Source of the DNA: Epiperipatus broadwayi
Taxonomy: Eukaryota > Onychophora > Udeonychophora > Euonychophora > Peripatidae
DNA: 64,000 bases
Assembly: GCA_028023455.1 (NCBI GenBank)
Contig: JAQFVV010000002.1
Location: forward strand, 33,913,706 to 33,977,705
Reading direction: 5' to 3'
Shown piece after piece: positions 55,041 through 64,000 of the stretch (its first letter is position 1; each line of letters opens with the position of its first letter). Made by a program: the position numbers and the translations under genes. The notes below the pieces were generated by a model that saw only the letters and a program-made list of their open reading frames with translations, did no database searches and was not told the DNA's origin.

Positions 55041-55260
55041 TAATATAAACTGATCACTGATTATATATGTGCGTGGGAGATTCAGCATGAAATAAGTATA
55101 TTCATGATTATTTATCTTTTCTACATGTGTTGTGATCATGTGCATCAGTTCATGAAATAGTGTGGCTAGTTCAAGGGTTCTTGAATGTCTGTGTTCAAAT
55201 CCCCTATATTTACAATTAAGCTCAAGGTCTATGAAGAATGCCTGTATTTCAAATCTTATA
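55041..55260 (+). repeat. HH-C repeat, forward fragment lacking the CUGAUGA half
   Basis: ATATAAACTGATCACTGATT, then directly TTCAGCATGAAATAAGTATA, so the core box and stem I are deleted. The tRNA-like end with GTTCAAATCCCC (~55192) is kept. Confidence 0.65.
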
Positions 55261-55261
55261 A

Positions 55262-55788
55262 TCATATAAATAAACATGCAATAAAAGACAAATGATCCCC
55301 AAGACACATTTCGTGCAGAACCAGCACTCATCAATTGACCCAGGTCGCTCTTATATATATATATCTATTATGACCCAGGTCTTTATTTCTCATATATATA
55401 TATATTATACAAAGAGAATTTATCAATAGTAAATTGTTACACTTTGATTTACAAGTGTCAAACTCACTCCAACCACAACTTTGACACCATCCACTTCAGA
55501 TAAATACAGTAATGATTATCATTAATCATTTACTAAACTAGACATTATCTCTAGCATGGATGTAAACTTTAAATCTTCATTAAAGTATCTCTTTTTAAGT
55601 AAACACATACACACATGGAATTATTCATATTTCCTTTCCCATGTGTAATATTTTTATAAATATATTTAATAACCTTAACATTTCCACACAATCTTTTAAA
55701 AATCATATAAATAAAGTTATAATAAAAAACAAATGACTCCCCAGAAATATTTTGTGCTGAATCAGCACTCATCATTTGGCCCATGTCA

Positions 55789-55823
<35 letters not shown>

Positions 55824-56005
55824 CCATATATATATATATATATATATATACATTATATGGAGAGTATTTATCAATAGTAAATTGTTACATTTTGATTTAC
55901 AAGTGTCAAAGTTGTGGGTGATGTATTTATCTGAAATGGATAAGTATCAAAGTTGTGATCAGAATGAATGTGACACTTGTAAACCAAAATGTAACAATTT
56001 AATAT
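55262..56005 (-). repeat. HH-D repeat, two head-to-tail reverse units
   Basis: Relative of HH-C in the ribozyme, different in the body: GTAAATTGTTACACTTTGAT and ACAAGTGTCAAA at ~55410 recur at ~55872. Cores: 55350-55292 (TTGATGA, GTGCT...GCAC, GAAA, ..GTC, TTGG) and 55800-55735 (ATGATGA, perfect GTGCT/AGCAC, AAAA, TTTC). Spacing ~440-460 bp. A (CT)n(TA)n microsatellite (55791-55852) has expanded inside the second unit. Confidence 0.75.
55292..55350 (-). ncRNA. Hammerhead ribozyme (HH-D), near-intact
   Basis: Only C3 is changed (TTGATGA). Stem II GTGC/GCAC is four perfect G-C/T-A pairs, GAAA is intact, the cleavage triplet is GTC, stem I TCAA/TTGG with one wobble. Confidence 0.5.
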
Positions 56006-56029
56006 AATAGTAAGAAAATCAAGTCATTC

Positions 56030-56650
56030 GTTTATCTGACTTAGCTTAATAAACTTGGATTACAAAATCTAATTTAATGAGCATGCTAACATCTCTAAAC
56101 AAGCTTTTTCAATAAATGTCACAAAAGAAAACACTTAAAATCTCTATCTAGAATTATCCCTATCTCCAAACTGGTTTCGAGCTAATGCCTCTCAACAGTG
56201 AGGCATTAGGATATTCATTGAAGCTTGTTTAGAGCTATTAGCATGCTCATTAAATTATATTTGTAATACAAGCTTATTAAGTTAAGTCATATGTTATATA
56301 ACTTGATTTTCTTACTATTATAGTTTTGCTTTTAAGCCTTTGGCAATGTTTTATTGATAAGTCTATTAATATATGGTATAGCTGAAAATTATTCAGACCC
56401 ATATAGCTATTTAAGTTAGATAACTGGATTTGAAGACATATAGATGTCTGAAAATTTGAGTATTATATAAATGCTGGGCTTGAGTTGGTGTTTGGATCTA
56501 GTATCTGAATATCCTACTGCCTCAATGATGAGAGCCATTAGCTCGAAACTGGTTTGACGATAGAGATAATTCTAGACAGTGATTTTAAATGCTTTCTCTT
56601 GTGGCATTTATTGAAAAAGCTTGTTTAGAGCTATTTGCATGTTCATTAAA
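56030..56650. repeat. HH-B repeat, inverted pair
   Basis: Reverse arm (~56030-56210) and forward arm (~56215-56650) share AGCTTGTTTAGAGCTATT, GCATGCTCATTAAAT and AAGTCATATG with other HH-B copies. Reverse core 56208-56163: CTGTTGA, GAG-GCATTA-GCTC, GAAACCAGTTT. Forward core 56517-56560: ATGATGA (C3 to A), perfect GAGC/GCTC stem II, GAAAC, TG, GTT. Confidence 0.8.
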
Positions 56651-58190
56651 TCTATTTAATATAAATTTCTAATTAAATGTCACCTTTTTTTTACATTCTT
56701 TTAAAATTTCTTGTTTTAAATCAGGAGCATCTGACAAGCCTCTCTAGTTTTAGAGTAAAATACAAATTAAAGTTGATGGTCAGACAATTTATTAAATATA
56801 TGTTGTTTTGTATTATGCAAATTTTACATTTTGATTTAATACTCCAGAATGTAGTCATTTCTCAGAGTATAAATATAAATATAATCAAAATTACCCCAAA
56901 TTGACAACTCAACCAGACTAGCCAAGAAAATAAATTCTAAAACACTACCAATGGTTTCACTGCTACAAGCAGACTTTCCAAGTGGAAAGAACTACAAAAT
57001 AACAACATATTTATATTAAACATTACCCACAATTCCACTTACCTCCCATAAACCCTTAATATTAAAAAAAACTTTAAATAAGTTAATTGCTTCATAATCA
57101 TAAATTTTTAATAATAAAGATTCTTTAATTCTTCTTTTTATTTCATTTCTCTCAAAGAATCCATGTGTAAAAGATACAGGCCACATTAACATTACCCACA
57201 AATCCACTTATTTCCCATACACCCTTAATATTAAAAAAACTTTTAAATGAATTTGGGGCAATTTTGGTTATTTATTGGCTAGTTTAGCTTTATGTTTTTA
57301 ATGTTTAGATATATATTATAAGACCGGCTTATAGAGATTATAAAATTATATACATTTTCATATGAATTAACAGAAGAATAAATGCAAAAGTTTATAAATT
57401 TGAATAGTGATTGTAACACGTTTGCTGAATATATATATATATTTACGTGTGTGCATATGAGTATAATTTTGCAATCTAACTTCCAAGATTTTTAATAATA
57501 TTTAGTGAGAATATTTAATGTATATAAAAAGATAGGGAAAATATATTTGAACTTTGATATAACATGTTAAATATTTTATAAAACTCATTGATTATTATAA
57601 TCGTTATTTTTCGCATTTTCAATGTTTACTTTGTTGTTAGAATCTTACAGGTTATTAATCAATATGGCAATAAAAAATCTTTTTAATATTAAAGTGCTAA
57701 ATTTTAAAATTAGATATCTTTAAATTAATTTTTAAAGTTAAAAGTCTTCTCTTTTTTCTTATACTAGATATTAATATTGTTTTAAAATAATCTGTCAGTA
57801 TGAAATTAAATCTTTTATTTCTTCCATTTCTTAAAAAAAAATATCAAGTTAAAACAAACAAAAAAAAGTATCAAGAGATGAAAGAAAACGACATGTACCT
57901 TTTCATATGTATGTACCACTTGAAATTTAAAACTATCTGGGTAATTCAGAGCGTGTGGCTCAGAGATTTTAGTAATAAAAAAAGACTAAAGCTGCTTGGA
58001 TCATCTGCGATAGCAAAAAATTAGAAAAGTGACGGCATTATCAACTCAAAATTCCCTGGGTTGCATCTATATAAAAATATTAAAAAGTAGTCGTGTTTTT
58101 TTAAAGCTGTACAGGAAAAAAAAATTATTTCTACACTGATATAAAACAATATTTTAATTGATTAAAAATATTTAATTAAAAAACTATTCT
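56651..58190. other. AT-rich stretch with a diverged direct repeat
   Basis: 57021-57080 and 57190-57250 are diverged direct repeats (CATTACCCACAA-TCCACTTA). 56887-56990 could encode RLAKKINSKTLPMVSLLQAD but I do not recognise it. A 74-codon frame at 57800-58024 is not accepted. Confidence 0.4.
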
Positions 58191-58350
58191 TTCTTTATAT
58201 ATATTACACTTTGATTTGCGTCAAATTTTTTGCACTTATAACTTCGACACATACTACTTCAGATAAACAAATTAATGATTATTGCTAATCATATATTAAA
58301 CTAAAAATTATCCCTAGTCCATATATAAACACTAAACCTTAGTTAAAGAT
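58190..58350 (-). repeat. HH-D repeat fragment
   Basis: ATATTACACTTTGATTTGCG, TACTTCAGATAAACAAATTA and AATTATCCCTAGTCCATATA match the HH-D body; no ribozyme remains. Confidence 0.55.
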
Positions 58351-58429
58351 TAAATATACGTGTTATTTTAATTAAACATAAACATATGTAATAACGGAAA
58401 TACAGGCTTATTATATACATGCATCAATA

Positions 58430-58630
58430 TATGTAATATATAGAGTATAGGAGCACAGACTTTCACACTACCCACCACTCTCCACTCTATCTCATAACAC
58501 TGATACACTTGAACACATATATGTCGAAAAGATATGTGTTCAAGTATATCAGTGTTATGAGATAGAGTGGTCAGTGGTGGGTAGTGTGAAAGTTCGTGCT
58601 CATATACCCTATATATTAAACGTATGAAAT
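58430..58630. repeat. Palindrome of the HH-C tRNA-like end
   Basis: AGCACAGACTTTCACACTAC (58451) is mirrored by GTAGTGTGAAAGTTCGTGCT (58580). The arms of ~85 bp meet near 58528 at a GTCGAAAAGATATG loop. Both arms are the B-box side of HH-C. Confidence 0.85.
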
Positions 58631-58759
58631 AACTCAAATTAACCTCTTTTTCTATGTGTAATATTTTTTAAGGGAGCTGGTTCAGTATCGAATTGGTCTT
58701 AACGATCATTTACCTTTTTCAGATGTCTTTCCTCATATATTTAAAAAATGAATTATTAT

Positions 58760-59100
58760 AACTTTATCTTTGTTATTGCATTACCAAATCCATATAATAT
58801 TAATATCATCTATATTCTTTATTACTTTTTATAATCCTTTTTTACAATCCAGTATTGACAGTTTCACCTGCTCCAGCAATCTTCTTCAGAATTTCTACTT
58901 ATATTTCCGCAATCCACTATTGACAGTTTCGATTGCTCCAGAAATCTTCTTTAGAACTTCTACTTATATTATTTGGAAATATAAGTAGAAGTTCTGAAGA
59001 AGATTGCTGAGGCAATTGAAACTGTCAATAGTGGATTGTAAAAAAGCACTGTAAAAAGTAATAAGGAATATAGGTGATACTAATATTATATTTCAAAAAT
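58760..59100. repeat. Penelope-type ends with hammerhead-like cores, three copies in a palindrome
   Basis: Two reverse copies (~58760-58905 and ~58908-58965) and one forward copy (~58980-59095). The forward copy reads GTTCTGAAGAAGATTGCTGA, GGCAATTGAAACTGTCAATA and then TGGATTGTAAAAAAGC. Fold: CTGAAGA, stem II GATTGCT/AGCAATC (consensus), GAAAC, U, GUC, stem I TT/AA. The departure from the canonical core is one extra A before stem II and a one-base stem III loop. Confidence 0.6.
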
Positions 59101-60820
59101 GTGTGGTGAAATGGAAGTTTTAAGTAGATATATATATCTGGGTTATTTTTAGGTGCTGAATTCAAACCATTTCAGAGTTTTTAGTTGATAATAGTGGAAA
59201 GATGTCACATATAGTTTATTAGCTGTAACAAATTGTATTCTTCAACACAAAGTTTCTGTCTTTTCACTTTTCTCTTTCAATGATTTTCTCTTTATTTTGT
59301 AGCCCTTGATGTTTTTTAATCACTCAGACTAATATACGATGTTGAATTGCAAAAAAAAACAAAACATTTTTTTGCTACCATTTCTCTACAATAACAGTTA
59401 TTGCATGTTTTTGCAATCATATATACTTTCTTTATATATGTTATGGGGAAATTATAATGTTTTCAGCTAAAGTATGAAATTTCATTATTATTTTAATTTT
59501 TTACCACTAGACATTGTGTAGAATACCTAGGCATTATAAAGAATGCCAAATAGTTTTTCAGCAAAATAAAGACCTTTGTTGAAAAGACACATGTGAAATG
59601 TAACAAATACAAAATATAAAATACATGATTTTTCTACATCAAGAGAAAAAGACAGGTGCAGAGTCATTTGTTCCTACAATGTAGACTGGAATGGGGTTTG
59701 AATTACACTCGACTATCCTTTCCATATAAAAGCACTTTAATTTTTGGTACTTGGTCTAGCAAGTACACCTTACAAAACCTTGACCACTATCCATAGATTA
59801 GTGAAAGAAGCTAACTGGACAGCATTTCTTTGTCAGGAATATCTCCAAATCTCAGTAAGTTGATATGGCAAAGAGTTCATTCAAAACTTTTTCCGCAGTT
59901 TCAACTTAGCAAAAAATTGTCTGTCACACTCATAACAACTTACAGAAGATTGTGTGTGTCATCCTATCCCTTATCTACATCTAGGATATGAATAAAAATA
60001 GTGAACCCCATAAGAGCAGGAAGATTTTTTATCAGAATCTGTTATGATGTTTTGGCCTGTATTTCCAGCTTCAGTTTAAATTGAATTTTACCTTTAACAG
60101 CATTCTCAATAATAAAGCGAAGAGTACACAACCCATTAATATTAAACCTTCTATGCTTTCACTTCCATTATTTATATCTTCATAGTCAGCATGAATTCTT
60201 TGATGACAGTCTATGAATGTTTGTGCACCTTTCAAGCAGATGCAGCAAATAGCATAACTATAAACCCTCTCCAGTAGACATTTATTCATCACCATGTTAG
60301 TTTCTTCAATCATGGACTACAATCTCATTCATGTTTTATGCTATAGAATCTTTATCTTATATAGAGTGATCTGTTTCTTGTTATATTGCTTGATGGTATC
60401 TATTTTATAATTGGTCCTCAGATTGTATGTCTTGCAAAACATCTCAGGGTAAGGAAAATATTGTGAGACCCACTTTAACTTTGCAGCCTAAAGAGCTTTT
60501 ATATGGTATTTTTAATCCCAGAATGCAATGCTCACTTTGTGGCATTAAATGTTATTGCTGAGACTATTTTATACTTTGCCGATTTTCTTTTTGACATTTT
60601 ATAGAATGTCTAGGAAATGTGTGAAATTCTATGCATTGGATATTTGGTTATCTATTTTTAGCATTGTGCAGAATGCCTAGGAATTTTGTACTATTCCCAT
60701 TTTCATATTTTAATGATAACATATATATATATATATGCACAACAATTCCAAGTTCAATTAGAAAACACTTTGCATTGTTCTTTTATAAAAAGTCCCAATA
60801 TGTATTAAAAATATAATATT
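59101..60820. other. Unidentified block with three short related words
   Basis: CATTGTGTAGAATACCTAGG (59512), ATAGAATGTCTAGGAAATG (60601) and CATTGTGCAGAATGCCTAGG (60662) are related and in the same orientation. The interval between is only moderately AT-rich and has an 80-codon reverse frame (60313-60071, including GLILMGCVLFALLLRMLLK) that I do not recognise. Possibly an old transposon or pseudogene. Confidence 0.3.
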
Positions 60821-60824
60821 AATA

Positions 60825-61490
60825 TCATTTATGTTCTTTATTACTTTTTACAATGCCTTTTTACATCCCACTTGGACCATTTCGATTGCTCCAGCAATCT
60901 TCTTCAGGACTATAACAAACACAATATAAATACATAAATACAAATATACATGAACATATAATTTTACATTATATATATATATTCTATCTTATAATCATTA
61001 TTTATATGCTGACATATATTTTTATATACCTTTTTGTATAATTATTGCCTTTTATGTGTTATACAATTTTATCTTTTATATATTCTATATTTTTTTCATA
61101 TGTCATAGCATCAGCCGGGACGCGAACCCACAACCGTCTGCAACCAACTACTTGCTTGCATGGCGGCTGCGATACCTCTCGGCTCAATCAATACTTCCTA
61201 TAAATATAGAATATAAAAAATATAAAAATCTACAATATATAAAAGGTAATAATTATATAAAGAAGTATATAAATATAGATGTGGGTATATAAATAATAAT
61301 TATAAGATAAAATATATGTGTATTATGTAAAATTATATGTTCATGTATATTTGTATTCATGCATTTGAATCGTATTTATCATAGTTCTGAAGAAGATTGC
61401 TAGGGCAATCAAAACCGTCAATAGTGGTTTGTAAAAAAGCATTGTAAAAAGTATTGAAGAATATAGATGATATTAATATTATATGGATTT
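60825..61490. repeat. Palindromic Penelope-type ends flanking a tRNA-like centre
   Basis: Left arm 60825-~61090 and right arm ~61197-61490 are inverted copies: AATATTAATATCATTTATGT, GATTGCTCCAGCAATCTTCT and CATGAACATATAATTTTACA on the left mirror the right. The arms carry hammerhead-like ends (right: CTGAAGAAGATTGCTAGGG, CAATCAAAACCGTCAATAG). The 89-nt tRNA-like sequence fills the centre. Confidence 0.8.
61107..61195 (-). tRNA. tRNA-like sequence (class II length), likely SINE head or pseudogene
   Basis: Reverse strand, 89 nt: acceptor AGTATTG / TGATGCT pairs over 7 positions; A-box-like TGAGCCGAGAGG; B box GGGTTCGCGTCC. The length fits a Leu/Ser-type tRNA with a long variable arm. The middle forms TGCAA/TTGCA with a 12-base loop rather than a clear anticodon arm, so no isotype is assigned. 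Confidence 0.5.
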
Positions 61491-61499
61491 GATAATGCA

Positions 61500-61895
61500 T
61501 TAGAAAAATAGAGTCATGCAATAAAAATTTAGTGATGATTTCATGCAAGCAGTATTAAGTCACTTTGTAGCCAATGATTGGCCAGAAACTTCACATGACA
61601 AAAAATATATATGTTAGCAATTCTAATTGGAGATCTCTCCACACATCACTGATGTAAAAAAAAAAAGGTAAATCAAGTCTAAAAGTGATCATTTTCACAA
61701 AATCTAAGATAGCATGCCTGCTGAATGGCTCACTAAAAGAGCTTTAATAATTATAATATCATAGCTAAAATAGAAAGTAGTGATACTAATAATATTAAAG
61801 TAGTTTATTGTTTTTTAATATGTACATGAATAGTACAAACTTTGCATGACATGAACTCATCACAACATAAGTATAGAACAACACTAGTGGGAAAA
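61500..61895. other. AT-rich stretch, nothing recognised
   Basis: No supported feature. Confidence 0.45.
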
Positions 61896-61908
61896 AGCTG
61901 CAAGAAAT

Positions 61909-62176
61909 CACCAAACATCACATGATCACTATTATTTATGTTTACACAAGCTGTTTACATAGAGGCAAAACTCTCCAGATAGTAGTGCCACTCAATGCAG
62001 TGCTCTTGGATCCAAGGCTCCTCGCTAATAAAAGTCACAAACTAGAAACTAGTCTGGGGATATTAGATGTGTAGGCATTAGATAGGAATTTTATGCACAA
62101 ACGTTCCTGCATCCATTTATTACTCTGGTTTGCACTGAGTGGCACTACTGTATAAAGCGTTGTGCCTCTGTGTGAA
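61909..62176 (-). mobile_element. HH-A repeat, 268-bp copy with 11-bp target duplication
   Basis: The tail is at the left (AAACATCACATGATCACTAT), then GGCAAAACTCTCCAGATAGT, the inverted half, and GCACTACTGTATAAAGCGTT. CTGCAAGAAAT flanks it at 61898-61908 and 62177-62187. The forward-strand core at 62014-62064 is degraded (CTAATAA; GAAACTAGTC intact). Confidence 0.85.
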
Positions 62177-62189
62177 CTGCAAGAAATTT

Positions 62190-63440
62190 TAAAATGATAA
62201 ATGAATCTCAGAATCCAGCCAGAAAAGGTGAAACACTTTTATTTTGGTATAACCTATTGGACAGTTGATGTTTTATATTGAATTTCAAGAGTTTGTAAAG
62301 ATCTAAAATGATGTTTCCTCTTTCAAGCTCTGCTGTAGATATATTTATTATAAATTTTAATAAGCATGAGACATTAGATGGTAGTTTGATGTCCAAATTT
62401 CCAGATTAATTTTGATACCCCCCCCGAACCAGATTTACACTCACATGTTAACTGTCCATCTTTATACATACATTATCCAAAGTATAAGCTAATATTGGAA
62501 AATGTCCAGAAGTTTGGAATCTCGACTAAATTAGGCACTAGACTATTAAATATGATTTAGGGACTGCACGTTAAAACTTATAATAGACCCTTTTTGTTTA
62601 GAAATATATTTTTTCACTAAATATTTGCAATAATTTATTATTAATTTAACCTGTCAATTGTTTTTAGAGGAAAGAAGCAAAGTATTTTCAAAGGGACATA
62701 TTTTTTTTTAAATAGTTCTAATTTAAAATTTGTCTATCTTATGATAATTATTAGACATATTAAGTATTTCTAGAAGTGTAAAAAAACTATAAAATTTGTT
62801 TTTTTTTAAAATAATTTAATTCGACATGTTAATTTGTCTGATTTAGTGATCTTTCTCTAAAAGATTTAAGGCATAAAATGTCTACTGCTATAATTTGGAT
62901 TTATTTTTTTTAGAAAAATTGAAATGTCATTGATATTTAAATTTTAAATAAAATCATATCTTAGTAATATTACTTAAATTTTAATTATATTGATAAGTAT
63001 TTTTGCAAGATAATCTTAACTTGTCACATTAAACTAAATTAAAGTTGAAATATTGAAAGTAAAGTAGGAACTTACATTAAAAAAATTGTTTTTTTTAATA
63101 TCCGTATTTTATCACATTAAAAAAATTTAGTACATTTTTTATTGACTTAATTGCTTGCAGCGCATAAAATTATATTAAAAGTATTTTCTATTCATAAAAT
63201 ATATTTTCAATAAATATTTAACATAATATGTGTGGGTATGTGTGCGTAGGATTAGAGAAAGCACAATAATTTTAATCATGTGTTATCACAAATGTAGTCA
63301 ATATTACTACAAAATATCAGGTTGAGAACAACTGTTTTACTTAATTCACCAATATTATTTTTTATTTCATTCAACTGTGAATCGACTGTGGAACTTTTAT
63401 CAATGGATTCTACGATTTTGTCTCAATAAAGCTTCGATAA
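62190..63440. other. AT-rich stretch, nothing recognised
   Basis: No supported gene. An isolated C8 run occurs near 62420. Confidence 0.45.
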
Positions 63441-63457
63441 TTTTATTTAAACTCTAT

Positions 63458-63790
63458 TGATGTGATGTGATGTACCATGACCTCTTCTTAAATGGAGTCA
63501 GGAATCTCTCAGCAACTATGCGCAAAGAAACCTGTTAGCTACTTTACCTTCCCCTTCCATTCCCCACCCTCCCATTTTCACAACATAATCTTTATTAACT
63601 CTATGGCCTTAATATCTAAATCCCCCTTATCTTTTCCCAAACCCAGCATAAAAACCAATAACCCACTTTCTGTATAATCATTTTGTTCATATTTATATCT
63701 CCGATAACTTCTTTATTTGTACTCTTTCTGCTTTCAAGAACTTATTATATTATGGCGAACATAATGCTACCCTAGTGCCTAAATTTCAAT
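63458..63790 (-). pseudogene. LINE-R 3' end (second copy)
   Basis: The reverse strand reads ESGLLVFMLGLGKDKGDLDI, KAIELIKIML, a stop, then GTAAAGTAGCTAACAGGTTT and a TACATCACATCACATCAATAG tail, matching the 22.8-23.05 kb LINE-R copy through its 3' end. The 5' part is truncated near a degraded zinc-knuckle region. Confidence 0.85.
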
Positions 63791-64000
63791 CTAAACCAAA
63801 GTTTATCATCCATGCTAGCAAGGGCATAAAATATGATAGTCATGTTTATATTTAAATATCATTAAAAATAGAAAATAAATAAAATTCATTATGCCATTCT
63901 TTTATATAAATTATAATAAATAATAACGTTATATTTAGTACTGGAAACCCTCGATGAGCTATATGTAAACTTTCAGTAAATGCAAAACGTAGAATGAGTC
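63791..64000. other. AT-rich window edge
   Basis: Nothing recognised. Confidence 0.4.

Overview
The window is animal (metazoan) nuclear DNA: strongly AT-rich, with no operons, ribosome-binding sites or long intact reading frames. It holds fragments of animal retrotransposons (three Penelope-like subfamilies, at least three non-LTR lineages), Tc1/mariner and hAT DNA-transposon remnants, tRNA-derived retroposons, long (AT)n tracts and CTCF-like motifs. I cannot name the species. No host protein gene can be supported; two weak candidates (an 82-residue frame near 6.3 kb and a 46-residue frame behind a TATA-like box near 20.6 kb) are flagged. The window reads as intergenic or intronic repeat-rich DNA.

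Layout. 0-1.3 kb: broken Penelope-like element (PLE-1). 2.1-2.4 kb: mariner remnant. 3.4-4.0 kb: polypurine tract. 7.1-7.9 kb: PLE-2 with inverted terminal repeats. 9.2-9.6 kb: inverted pair of repeat HH-C. 10.9-12.4 kb: hAT element with nested HH-A repeats. 13.8 kb: tRNA-Val retropseudogene with a perfect 14-bp target duplication. 14.9-16.0 kb: HH-B array. 18.3-18.9 kb: long HH-A copy. 21.6-23.5 kb: broken LINE. 23.9-24.5 kb: HH-A copies. 25.2-25.9 kb: PLE-3 in two divergent pieces. 27.5-28.0 kb: a second LINE lineage. 28.9-29.9 kb: HH-C. 30.3-30.7 kb: HH-B. 30.7-41 kb: mostly AT-rich DNA with tandem duplications and palindromes. 41.5-44.0 kb: HH-C cluster. 44.2-46.2 kb: GC-richer insert with a candidate solo LTR. 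46.5-49.1 kb: RTE-like LINE and a 1.7-kb PLE-1 palindrome. 49.6-53.8 kb: LINE and hAT remnants, HH-A and a ribozyme-like palindrome. 54.2-56.6 kb: HH-C, HH-D and HH-B. 58.4-61.5 kb: PLE-end palindromes, one with a tRNA-like centre. 61.9-62.2 kb: HH-A. 63.4-63.8 kb: second copy of the 21.6-kb LINE family.

Main discovery. Four small non-coding repeat families (HH-A to HH-D), unalike outside the motif, each carry a sequence that folds as a hammerhead self-cleaving ribozyme: CUGANGA box, stem II hairpin, GAAA box, short stem III, UH cleavage site and flanking stem I. The best copies are HH-C at 41706-41760 (+) and 42442-42500 (-), where every core residue is intact. Neighbouring same-strand copies repeat at about 417-462 bp, and HH-A copies are flanked by 10-14-bp direct repeats, one with a matching empty site elsewhere in the window. 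This is the signature expected of retroposed, self-cleaved, possibly circular RNAs (compare Schistosoma Sm-alpha and retrozymes). Many copies sit as inverted pairs. The Penelope-like ends carry looser hammerhead-like cores, so the elements encoding reverse transcriptase and GIY-YIG endonuclease are plausible mobilisers of the non-coding ones; that link is inference.
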